Shown here piece after piece: positions 1 to 6,342 of a stretch of DNA of 11,515 nt. Below the pieces are notes generated by a model that did not search any database, was not told where the DNA came from, and worked only from the letters and a program-made list of their open reading frames with translations. This DNA comes from Flemingiibacterium sp964430755 (GTDB lineage: Bacteria; Bacillota; Clostridia; Oscillospirales; CAG-272). The DNA lies in the NCBI GenBank assembly GCA_964430755.1, contig CAYSFT010000061.1:1-11515 (forward strand). The letters run 5' to 3'. Position 1 is the first letter of the stretch; every line of letters starts with the position of its first letter. The position numbers and the translations under genes are program-made.

Positions 1-200
1 CCTCCGCCTCCGCTCGGTATCCCAACGACCGCATAACGGTCACCGTTTCTGCTGCCACATCTTTGGCGTTTTTTGCAATAAGTTACTTAAAGCCTCGCCC
101 TTTGGGAGATAGGTGGAAAAGATTGCTGCGCAACTTTTTCAAAGCGAGCCGGAGAGGGTGCCTTCTCCGGTGGGAGAAGGTGTCGCCGATAGGCGACGGA
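1..200. repeat. Intergenic repeat copy A with small hairpins
   Basis: No gene is visible here. Positions 21-70 align as an inverted copy with 3121-3170 (41 of 50 positions identical by eye, no gaps), with longest shared blocks CCCAACGACCGCATA and CACATCTTTGGCGTT. Within it, GACCG (27-31) and CGGTC (37-41) form a stem that is kept in the other copy through a G-T wobble. A second shared module, reading GATTGCTGCGCAACTTT in 117-138, is a small TTGC/GCAA hairpin that recurs at 3075-3096 and 5747-5767. A CCTTCTCCGG block follows and also recurs near 3050. I infer a dispersed intergenic repeat family. The window starts inside this element, so its left end is unknown. Confidence 0.7.
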
Positions 201-232
201 TGAGGTGTCATTTCTGTACCACTCCGTACAGG

Positions 233-432
233 TTTTCCACAGCTCGAACAATCGTTTGTGGAAAATGTAACAATCACTCTTGTAAAACCTGATTATCGGC
301 TTCACACCTGACTTTTTCACCTTTTCGACGTTTATTTTACAAAGTTTTTACATAAAGTTTTCCACAGGCTTGGATGCCCTATGTGGAAAAGTCTGAAAGT
401 GGTTTTACCGTGGGAAATTTTCCTGTTGATAA
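233..432. promoter_or_regulatory. Cluster of DnaA-box-like nonamers downstream of gyrB
   Basis: Two inverted pairs with identical geometry are present: TTTTCCACA at 233-241 facing TGTGGAAAA at 257-265, and TTTTCCACA at 358-366 facing TGTGGAAAA at 382-390, each separated by 15 bases. TGTTGATAA lies at 424-432, eight bases from the gyrB stop. Each nonamer differs from the consensus TTATNCACA (or its complement) at one position. The same TTTTCCACA variant occurs in the origin at 6283-6291, which supports DnaA binding. AT-rich DNA lies between the pairs. Possible roles are a DnaA-titrating or regulatory cluster, or an auxiliary origin part. The symmetric pairs could also fold as RNA stems in the gyrB 3' region, but no U-tract makes them a standard terminator. 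Confidence 0.5.
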
Positions 433-439
433 GTTGTTT

Positions 440-2467
440 TTATATGTCAAGATTTGTCGCATAAACTGCGTTCTGTTCAATGAACTCACGGCGAGGCTCA
501 ACGTTATCGCCCATCAGTATTGAGAACATTTCGTCGCAGGCGATCGCGTCTTCGACTGTAACCTTGAGAAGTGTACGCTGCTCCGGGTCCATTGTTGTTT
601 CCCAGAGCTGTTCGGGGTTCATTTCACCAAGACCTTTATAGCGGCTTGTCTTTGTTCCCGTTTCACCGATCTCGGCGAGTATTGCGTCGCGCTCGGCGTC
701 ACTGAATGCGTAATGGTTTTTCTTGCCTTTGGTTATCTTATAAAGCGGCGGCTGTGCGAGGAAAATGTGACCGTCCTCAATGAGCTGCTTCATATGGCGG
801 AAGAAGAAGGTTAAGAGAAGTATTCTGATGTGCGATCCGTCAACGTCCGCATCGGCCATGATAATTATTTTGCCGTAACGGAGCTTTGCGATGTCAAATT
901 CTTCGCCGATACCGCAGCCGAGTGCCTGGATGATCGGTATGAGTGACGTATTTGAATAGACCTTATCGAGACGGCTCTTTTCGACGTTGAGCACTTTACC
1001 GCGCAGAGGAAGTATCGCCTGGAAACGGCTGTTACGTCCGCTCTTTGCCGAACCTCCCGCGGAGTCTCCCTCGACTAAATAAAGCTCTGTGAGCTCCACA
1101 CTCTTCTCCTGACAGTCGGAAAGCTTACCGGGCAGGCTTGTACCCTCAAAGACGCCTTTGCGTCTTGTAGCCTCTCTGGCGTTGCGTGCGGCTTCACGTG
1201 CTCTTGCGGCTGCGAGTGCTTTTTCGAGTATCGCCTTTGCGGTTGTCGGGTGTTCCTCGAAATATTCCGCAAGCTTGTCTCTCATAAGTCCGGAAACGAG
1301 AGTTCTCATTTCGGAGTTACCGAGCTTTGCCTTTGTCTGACTCTCAAATTGTGCATCTGTCAACTTAACGCTGATTATTGCACAAAGTCCCTCACGTGTA
1401 TCTTCGCCCGTCAGCTTTTCGTCCGCTTTGAGCATACCGTTTTTATGTGCGTAATCGTTGAGTACGCTCAAAAGTGACTGCTTGAAGCCGGTTTCATGTG
1501 TACCGCCCTCGATTGTGTGCATATTATTGGCGAACGACATTATCGTTTCAACATAGCTTTCGTTATATTGGAGCGCGATTTCGGCGATGGAGTCGTCCTT
1601 GTCTGCCTTCATATAGATAACATCGGGATGAATCGTTGCATAGTGGCGTTTAGCGTTAAGATGCTCAACAAAGCTCTTGATACCGCCCTCATAACAAAGT
1701 TCAACCTCGGCAGGGCCGTATCTCTTTGCGATATTCTCCTGTGCTTCCTCTTCACCGTCGGCAGCGGTATCCGCCTGTGTTTCGGAAGTATTTTCTTCTG
1801 CTTCAATAGCTTCTTCTGTAATTTCACTGCCGCGCTCGTCACGCAGAATGATTTTAACGCCTGCATTGAGGAACGCCTGCTCACGAAGACGCTTTTCAAC
1901 AGTCTCATAATCGAGAACAATCTCCTCAAATATAGTGGGATCAGGCTGGAAGCGGACATAAAGACCGTGTTCCCCGTTTGAAGAGCCCTCGTTCTTGAAT
2001 GGACGCGCAACCTTACCGTGTTCAAAACGTTCGGTATACTTCACGCCCTCGTTACAGTTTTCAATCTCAACCCATTCGGAAAGAGCGTTTACGACAGATG
2101 CACCAACACCGTGCAGACCACCGGCAATCTTATATCCCTCGCCGCCGAATTTACCTCCGGCATGAAGTACGGTAAATACGACCTCAAGCGTTGGTATACC
2201 TTTTTTCGGATGCATACCGCCGGGAACACCGCGTCCGTTATCGCGCACGGATACGCTGTTATCCTTATGCAGAGTTACGATGATTTTTTCGCAGTAACCG
2301 GCGAGAGCCTCGTCGATTGAGTTATCGACTATCTCATAAACGAGATGATGTAAACCGCGAATTGAAGTTGAGCCAATATACATACCGGGACGTTTTCTGA
2401 CCGCTTCAAGTCCCTCAAGCACCTGTATTTGACTGTCGTCGTAGCTGTTTTTAACTTGTTCTGACAT
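440..2467 (-). CDS. gyrB: DNA gyrase subunit B
   Basis: This 675-residue protein is the ATPase subunit of the type II topoisomerase that introduces negative supercoils using ATP, as A2B2 with GyrA in the cytoplasm. The GHKL ATPase fold shows EIVDNSIDEA (residues 45-54), DNGRGVP (76-82) and GGLHGVGASVV (116-126). The QTK-loop motif QTKAKLGN (377-384) closes the transducer domain. The Toprim domain shows EGDSAGGSA (466-474), PLRGKVLNVEK (487-497) and the metal-binding DADVDGSH (539-546). The C-terminal tail carries RYKGLGEMN, as in full-length GyrB. The start is supported by AAGAGG upstream, six bases from the ATG. An acidic stretch at about 216-247 interrupts the start of the transducer domain, where many GyrB have a short loop. 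remB lies 39 bp upstream with a small AGCCC/GGGCT hairpin at 2487-2499 in the gap. gyrA does not follow within 439 bp. ParE is an alternative, but position and motifs favour GyrB. Confidence 0.97.
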   Translation of the reverse strand: MSEQVKNSYDDSQIQVLEGLEAVRKRPGMYIGSTSIRGLHHLVYEIVDNSIDEALAGYCEKIIVTLHKDNSVSVRDNGRGVPGGMHPKKGIPTLEVVFTVLHAGGKFGGEGYKIAGGLHGVGASVVNALSEWVEIENCNEGVKYTERFEHGKVARPFKNEGSSNGEHGLYVRFQPDPTIFEEIVLDYETVEKRLREQAFLNAGVKIILRDERGSEITEEAIEAEENTSETQADTAADGEEEAQENIAKRYGPAEVELCYEGGIKSFVEHLNAKRHYATIHPDVIYMKADKDDSIAEIALQYNESYVETIMSFANNMHTIEGGTHETGFKQSLLSVLNDYAHKNGMLKADEKLTGEDTREGLCAIISVKLTDAQFESQTKAKLGNSEMRTLVSGLMRDKLAEYFEEHPTTAKAILEKALAAARAREAARNAREATRRKGVFEGTSLPGKLSDCQEKSVELTELYLVEGDSAGGSAKSGRNSRFQAILPLRGKVLNVEKSRLDKVYSNTSLIPIIQALGCGIGEEFDIAKLRYGKIIIMADADVDGSHIRILLLTFFFRHMKQLIEDGHIFLAQPPLYKITKGKKNHYAFSDAERDAILAEIGETGTKTSRYKGLGEMNPEQLWETTMDPEQRTLLKVTVEDAIACDEMFSILMGDNVEPRREFIEQNAVYATNLDI

Positions 2468-2506
2468 TTTTACCTCTTTATTTTTGAGCCCGATGGGCTT
2501 ATTGCC

Positions 2507-2770
2507 TTATTCTTTAATTCCGCTGTTTATCCGCCCGAGCAATGCAGAGGTGGATATTTGGGAAACGTAAACTTTATCTTTTTTATTTTTATCTGATGTA
2601 ACTATAAATGACTTAGGAATTTCTTCTTTTATGTTTATCATACGGCTTTCTTTTTCTGCAAGACGCAGATATTCACGGGTTGGCGTACCTATTGTTGCCG
2701 TGTCCATATCGAAAATACCGATTATGTCGCGCGTGCGTATTATTCGGTTGTTGCCTGCGTGTACGTACAT
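2507..2770 (-). CDS. remB: DUF370 extracellular matrix regulator RemB
   Basis: An 87-residue protein of the DUF370/RemA-RemB family. In Bacillus subtilis the equivalent gene (yaaB, remB) sits between recF and gyrB and affects extracellular matrix gene expression; its paralogue RemA is a DNA-binding regulator. Here the opening MYVHAGNNRIIRTRDIIGIFDMD matches the family's N-terminal pattern (a strand, then a basic segment, then IIxIFD), and the position beside gyrB matches too. The start has an AAAGGA-type ribosome binding site about seven bases upstream. It probably shares a transcript with gyrB, 39 bp downstream. Unlike the usual compact recF-remB-gyrB run, 640 bp of repeat-rich DNA separates it from recF, so the pair may need its own promoter; I could not identify a convincing one. 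Family assignment is firm, but regulatory targets in this organism cannot be read from sequence. Confidence 0.88.
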   Translation of the reverse strand: MYVHAGNNRIIRTRDIIGIFDMDTATIGTPTREYLRLAEKESRMINIKEEIPKSFIVTSDKNKKDKVYVSQISTSALLGRINSGIKE

Positions 2771-3410
2771 ATTTTTTCCTTTTTTAAGTTACTCTTTGTT
2801 GGGATGGGGATAGATTGATGTTATCGAAGTATAGTGCTTCGATTTTCGTATCATTCGAGAGATGGGACACCAGCTGGCGCAGGTTTCTCATCCCTCGAGC
2901 ACCCTGTCTTCCTTGCCTGCGCTCGGTTCGCGCTCAACTCCGCTTGACGGCTCCGGATTCGCTTCGTTTGCTGTAACCGTTTGTACGCCGCCAGCTTCGT
3001 CGGCGGCTCTGTGGCTTCATTGCCTCTTTGACGGCGCAAACTAACTTTAGCCTTCTCCGGTAGTAGAGAGGTGTAAAAGATTGCTTCGCAACTTTTCCGG
3101 ATGAAGCATATTATGCAGTGAACGCCAAAGATGTGATGAGATAAGCGGTGACCACTATGCGGTCGTTGGGTAGCGAAGCGGCGGCGTGGGAGTGAATGGC
3201 TGCCGGTGGCAGGCAGAGCCACGCCGTGACCGAGCCGCAGCGAGACCCGAACGGAGGCGGAGGAGCCGAAGTGAGGCGGGCCCCGACTACCGAGAGCGTT
3301 TTCGGAGGGTTTATGCGAAAACTTTGTGAAGCGATAGCGTCATTAAAGTTTTTTGCCAGTATGCTTTTAGCATATCGCTTCGCGAATGCCTCAAAAAAGC
3401 CGCGTTTCTC
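2771..3410. repeat. Repeat mosaic between recF and remB, no credible gene
   Basis: This 640-bp gap is GC-richer than the origin gaps and is packed with short palindromes: ATCGAAG/CTTCGAT (2823-2843), GCCGCC/GGCGGC (2987-3007), the TTGC/GCAA hairpin (3075-3096), GTTTTCG/CGAAAAC (3298-3322) and ATGC/GCAT (3361-3373). Positions 3121-3170 are an inverted copy of 21-70, and 3075-3096 matches 117-138 and 5747-5767. Open frames of 100-123 codons exist (2851-3222 minus, 3196-3498 plus). They span the repeats, are rich in Arg, Ser and Pro, and show no domain, so I treat them as spurious. The second one also runs into recF on the opposite strand. The best reading is an accumulation of mobile or palindromic intergenic repeats that split the recF-remB linkage. 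Confidence 0.65.
3121..3170 (-). repeat. Intergenic repeat copy B, inverted relative to 21-70
   Basis: Read on the minus strand, this 50-bp block matches 21-70 at 41 of 50 positions by eye. The GACCG/TGGTC stem is preserved with one G-T pair, which hints at selection for, or recent descent from, a folded form. The neighbouring TTGC/GCAA hairpin (3075-3096) lies at a similar distance from the core as in copy A. The two copies bracket gyrB and remB as an inverted pair about 3.1 kb apart. Confidence 0.7.
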
Positions 3411-4532
3411 CTATACGCAATATCTCCCATCATCCACCTTGATAAACCGCACATCAGCTTCAACCGGCGGCGGAGTACAGGTTGTCATAATAACCTGACG
3501 TTCTCCGAGTCTTGAAAGCAGAAATTTTTGTCTGTTCACATCAAGCTCGGAAAGCACATCATCAAACAGAAACACCGGATATTCACCCGAGTATTCATTT
3601 GAAATCTCACCCTCACCAAGCTTCATTGCAAGTGCAAGAGAACGCTGCTGTCCCTGCGACGCAAACTGTCTCGCTTCCTTTGAATCGAGATATATCTCAA
3701 TATCATCCTTGTGTGAGCCGTAAAGCGTTACACCGGCAGCAATTTCGCGTGGCGTATTCGTTGTAAGCAACCGAAAATAATTCTCGTATGCTTCTGCTTC
3801 GGATAACTGTTCGGTTATTTTTAAACTGTTTTTATAAACAAGACTCGGAACTTCACGGTATTCTTCACCGCTGTTTTTTGAAAGCTCCTCAAAAAATACC
3901 TTTACAAACCCCGATAATTTTTCTATATATTCAAACCGTGTACGGTAAATAAACGCCGATTCTCGCGCTAACTGCTCCGAATAAACCTCAAGTAAGCTCT
4001 CGTCAGCAATACCGTCCGATATCTGCTTTAGGAGTGCATTTCTCTGGGTGAGTATTTTTGTAAACCTTTGCAGTGACTTCAAATACACCGGCTTCAATTG
4101 ACATATCGCAATATCAAGAAACGAACGTCTCTCTGCCGGTCCTGCTTTAACGATCGCCAAATGCTCGGGACAAAACAAAACCGCTCTGAATATTCCGATA
4201 AGCTCGGATATCCTTGATAATGTCACGCCGTTCTTTTTACATTCACGTCTTTTTGCAATTTCACCGTTGTATGCTTTAAAATATAACTCCTGCTCTCGCT
4301 CACAGTCTTCCATCAAAAGTGACGCTTCGAAAAAGCTCTCGCCGAACTTCACCATATCACGCTCGCGCGAGGTACGGAAGCTCTTACCCGACGCCATCAA
4401 ATATATTCCCTCAAGCGCATTTGTTTTTCCCTCGGCATTGTTGCCGATAAGGACATTAACACCGGGCGAAAACTCAATTTCTGCTTCACTTATATTGCGA
4501 AAGTTACGGTAAATTACCCGTTTAGCAATCAT
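3411..4532 (-). CDS. recF: DNA replication and repair protein RecF
   Basis: A 373-residue SMC-like ABC ATPase that, with RecO and RecR, helps load RecA at single-strand gaps bound by SSB and supports restart of stalled forks. Walker A is GNNAEGKTN (residues 30-38), the ABC signature is SQGQQRSLALAMK (292-304), and Walker B with D-loop is FLFDDVLSELD (321-331). The intervening coiled and lever region is of normal size, and the length matches the family. The start overlaps the dnaN stop as ATGA (4529-4532), indicating translational coupling. The small S4-domain RNA-binding gene (yaaA type) that commonly separates dnaN and recF in Firmicutes is missing. Downstream, toward remB, a repeat-rich gap replaces the usual tight spacing, and I see no clear U-tract terminator. 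Confidence 0.96.
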   Translation of the reverse strand: MIAKRVIYRNFRNISEAEIEFSPGVNVLIGNNAEGKTNALEGIYLMASGKSFRTSRERDMVKFGESFFEASLLMEDCEREQELYFKAYNGEIAKRRECKKNGVTLSRISELIGIFRAVLFCPEHLAIVKAGPAERRSFLDIAICQLKPVYLKSLQRFTKILTQRNALLKQISDGIADESLLEVYSEQLARESAFIYRTRFEYIEKLSGFVKVFFEELSKNSGEEYREVPSLVYKNSLKITEQLSEAEAYENYFRLLTTNTPREIAAGVTLYGSHKDDIEIYLDSKEARQFASQGQQRSLALAMKLGEGEISNEYSGEYPVFLFDDVLSELDVNRQKFLLSRLGERQVIMTTCTPPPVEADVRFIKVDDGRYCV

Positions 4533-5668
4533 TTGAGCTTACAAGGAAGAACGAGGAAGATAAATTTATCGTTTTCATCCTTTTCAAGCGGCTCGATCAC
4601 CATACTGATATTAGGCGATGAAAGCGAAAGACGAAGCTTATCACACATTGAAGCTTTAAGTGCATCTGTGAGATAACGGCAATTGAAGCCGATCTCAATT
4701 TCACCGCCCTCATGCGAGGTAACGATCTCGTCGCGTACCTTACCGTTCACCGAAACAGATGTAATTTCAAGTCTGTTTTCATAGAAATGGCAACGTGCAA
4801 GAGATTTGTTTTTGCCTGCCGCATCGTCGGTAACAAGCGAAGCACGGTTGAGCGCACCCTCGAATATTTCTGTATCAATATCAACGAAGATAGTGCTGTT
4901 TTTGGGAATAATACGCTCATAATCAATGTAATCACCGTCAATGAGACGCGAGAAAAATACAGTGTCACGCTTTTCAAAACGGAAGATAACCTGTTTTCTC
5001 GAAATATTTATGCTTACGTCCTCATCCGGCTCGTTAAGAAGCTTTACAACCTCAGTGAGTGTTCTTCCCGGTATAATAAAGGAAGTGTCAAGCTCGGCAT
5101 CGGAGGTATTTTCAAGCTCACATACCTTTTCACGTATCGCAAGACGGAAGCTGTCACAACCGACTGTCGTTATACGGTTACCCTTTAATTTAAAGTAAGC
5201 ACCGTTGAATGTTGGACGTGCATCGTTCTGTGCGACTGCGAAAAGAGTTTGGGTGATCATATTCTTCATATCGCCCTGCTTTATAATGAAGCCTTTTCTG
5301 TTTGAAATATCTGGGATAGTCGGATATTCCTTTGGATCAATTGCGTTAAGCTCAAATTCCGAGCTTCCGCAGGATAACTTTGCTCTGTAATATTCGTTAA
5401 CCTCAAGCTCTATCATTCCTGCAGGCATAAGTCTTATTATCGAATTAAGACTCTGTGCGTTTATGATACATGAACCCGGCTCAACAATTTCTGCATCAAT
5501 TTCAATTCTCATACCCTTTTCAAGGTCATATGAAGTGAGAACAACTTTATCTTCCTCACAGGTTATAAGTATACCCTCAACCGAGGAAATAGTATTTTTA
5601 GTTGAAACACAGTATATTGCATTGCTCACTGCGTCCTGAATTATCGGGCGGCTGAATCTTATTTTCAT
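4529..5668 (-). CDS. dnaN: DNA polymerase III beta sliding clamp
   Basis: The dimeric ring that tethers DNA polymerase III to DNA. Three repeated clamp domains are expected; recognisable pieces include KEYPTIPD in the first-to-second domain link, NDARPTFNGAYF opening the second domain, and a C-terminal LVLPCKL strand where the family has a hydrophobic-pocket residue set. The longest frame begins at a GTG at 5677, but that codon overlaps the AGAGGTG ribosome binding site. The ATG at 5668, six bases after the site, gives the expected N-terminus MKIRFSRP and a 379-residue protein, so I use it. It is coupled by ATGA overlap to recF. It is separated from dnaA by 674 bp containing the predicted origin and a MITE-like insertion, so whether dnaA transcripts read into dnaN is uncertain. 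Confidence 0.96.
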   Translation of the reverse strand: MKIRFSRPIIQDAVSNAIYCVSTKNTISSVEGILITCEEDKVVLTSYDLEKGMRIEIDAEIVEPGSCIINAQSLNSIIRLMPAGMIELEVNEYYRAKLSCGSSEFELNAIDPKEYPTIPDISNRKGFIIKQGDMKNMITQTLFAVAQNDARPTFNGAYFKLKGNRITTVGCDSFRLAIREKVCELENTSDAELDTSFIIPGRTLTEVVKLLNEPDEDVSINISRKQVIFRFEKRDTVFFSRLIDGDYIDYERIIPKNSTIFVDIDTEIFEGALNRASLVTDDAAGKNKSLARCHFYENRLEITSVSVNGKVRDEIVTSHEGGEIEIGFNCRYLTDALKASMCDKLRLSLSSPNISMVIEPLEKDENDKFIFLVLPCKLK

Positions 5669-5720
5669 AACAAGCACCTCTTGATTTTTATTTTTTATTT
5701 TATATTAGCTGTTGTTTTTA
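5669..5720. other. dnaN upstream leader
   Basis: This short AT-rich leader runs from the dnaN ATG to the palindromic element at 5721. It contains the dnaN ribosome binding site (AAGAGGTG on the minus strand, about 5675-5682). No convincing minus-strand promoter is visible within it. Confidence 0.4.
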
Positions 5721-5855
5721 GGCTCCCTCTTTGAGGGAAGAGATGTAAAAGATTGCTTCGCAACTTTGATTGAGGGAGTTGATTCTATAATTTTGGAAAC
5801 TCCTTCCGTCACGGCGTTTCGCCGTGCCACCTCCCTCAAAGAGGGAGGCAAAGTT
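5721..5855. mobile_element. Small palindromic MITE-like element with CTCCCTC ends
   Basis: The left end reads GGCTCCCTCTTTGAGGGA (5721-5738) and the right end CTCCCTCAAAGAGGGAGGC (5831-5849). The ends are inverted relative to one another, and each is itself a palindrome (CCCTC/GAGGG). Inside are the TTGC/GCAA hairpin (5747-5767), shared with two other gaps in this window, and a tight CACGGCG/CGCCGTG hairpin (5810-5826). There is no coding capacity. I infer a non-autonomous miniature element or palindromic repeat of the kind common in gut Clostridia intergenic DNA. It sits between the predicted unwinding element and dnaN. No target-site duplication was established. Confidence 0.65.
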
Positions 5856-5918
5856 AGCGTGATATCATTTTTATTTTGATCAAAATCTTTTATATAAAAA
5901 TATATTCTTTTTTATTTT

Positions 5919-5955
5919 TAGTAGTAGTAGTAGGGACTGTCAAAAATGTGAACAA
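5919..5955 (-). promoter_or_regulatory. DnaA-trio with adjacent tandem DnaA boxes
   Basis: Five uninterrupted TAG units occupy 5919-5933, followed by GGAC and then two abutting nonamers, TGTCAAAAA (5938-5946, two mismatches) and TGTGAACAA (5947-5955, one mismatch). Read on the minus strand this is box, box, short GC-containing spacer, repeated CTA, AT-rich tract. That is the arrangement described for bacterial basal unwinding systems, where double-stranded boxes load DnaA onto a single strand through 3'-GAT-5' trinucleotides. The orientation is correct for opening toward dnaN. A chance TAG microsatellite is possible, but the match in order, polarity and spacing argues against it. Confidence 0.75.
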
Positions 5956-6070
5956 CCTTAAAAATCCCTTTAATATTGGTATTTTTTCTTAAAAACTCTC
6001 AAAATTTCATGTTGAAAGAAATCGGAAATATGTTTATAAAATTTTGCATTGTTTTCGCCGATTATTTTTC

Positions 6071-6089
6071 TGTGGAGAAATGTGGATAA
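6071..6089 (-). promoter_or_regulatory. Tandem DnaA boxes, one exact consensus
   Basis: TGTGGAGAA (6071-6079) and the perfect consensus TGTGGATAA (6081-6089) sit one base apart in the same orientation. These are the best-matching DnaA sites of the gap and probably high-affinity anchors. Confidence 0.8.
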
Positions 6090-6093
6090 AAAC

Positions 6094-6337
6094 CTGTTTA
6101 AATGTGAAAAGAGCTGTTGAAGAATTTTTTATTCTTTACCGATACAAAAATCCGTGTTGAAAACAGATATGTTAAAAAGCTTTCCAAAACTGAATTTTTA
6201 TGTAGTTTCAAACATCCTGTTTAAAAGGTTATCAACTGTGAATATGTTTGACTTAAAAGTAAAATAAAGAATAACAGTAAACTTTTCCACATTCTTTTCA
6301 ACAAACTGTTTAAAATATGTTAAACTCCTGTTTAAAA
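6094..6337. repeat. Array of TGTTNAAAA nonamers in oriC
   Basis: TGTTGAAAA occurs at 6155-6163 and, inverted as TTTTCAACA, at 6295-6303. TGTTTAAAA occurs at 6218-6226, 6307-6315 and 6329-6337, with a variant TGTTTAAAT at 6095-6103. Several are preceded by C or CC. Each is two changes from the DnaA consensus, and the inverted one lies three bases from the TTTTCCACA box at 6283-6291. I infer low-affinity DnaA sites, or sites for another origin protein. Confidence 0.5.
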
Positions 6338-6342
6338 GAGAC

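Larger units (their letters stand above)
5873..6342. other. oriC: Predicted replication origin oriC, dnaA-dnaN gap
   Basis: The gap 3' of dnaA holds every element expected of a Firmicutes unwinding region, ordered as in B. subtilis. Nearest dnaN is AT-rich DNA (about 5873-5918) opening with the perfect palindrome ATTTTGATCAAAAT (5873-5886). Next come five TAG units, then two abutting nonamers, then scattered DnaA boxes toward dnaA. Sites within one mismatch of TTATNCACA (either strand) are 5947-5955, 6031-6039, 6071-6079, 6081-6089 (exact TGTGGATAA), 6237-6245 and 6283-6291. All but the last point the same way, toward the TAG units. The gap upstream of dnaA has only one good box, so this downstream side is the likely main assembly site. 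Function is inferred, not shown. Confidence 0.82.

Noticed and set aside
358..390. DnaA-box dyad as a gyrB terminator hairpin
   Set aside because: The arms could pair, but no U-tract follows in the direction of gyrB transcription, and the spacer is long for an intrinsic terminator.
1496..1981. 161-codon plus-strand open frame
   Set aside because: It lies wholly antisense to well-supported gyrB codons, and its Cys/Phe-rich composition is typical of shadow frames.
2851..3222. 123-codon minus-strand open frame in the recF-remB gap
   Set aside because: It covers the palindromic repeat modules, is rich in Arg, Ser and Pro without recognisable domains, and I see no persuasive ribosome binding site; better explained as repeat DNA that happens to be open.
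3196..3498. 100-codon plus-strand open frame
   Set aside because: It starts in repeat DNA and runs antisense into the recF 3' end; no domain or supporting signal.
4712..5188. 158-codon plus-strand open frame
   Set aside because: It is antisense to dnaN, whose motifs are clear; no independent start signals.
5669..5677. GTG at 5677 as the dnaN start
   Set aside because: The GTG is part of the AGAGGTG ribosome binding site; the ATG at 5668 gives the normal clamp N-terminus with proper spacing.
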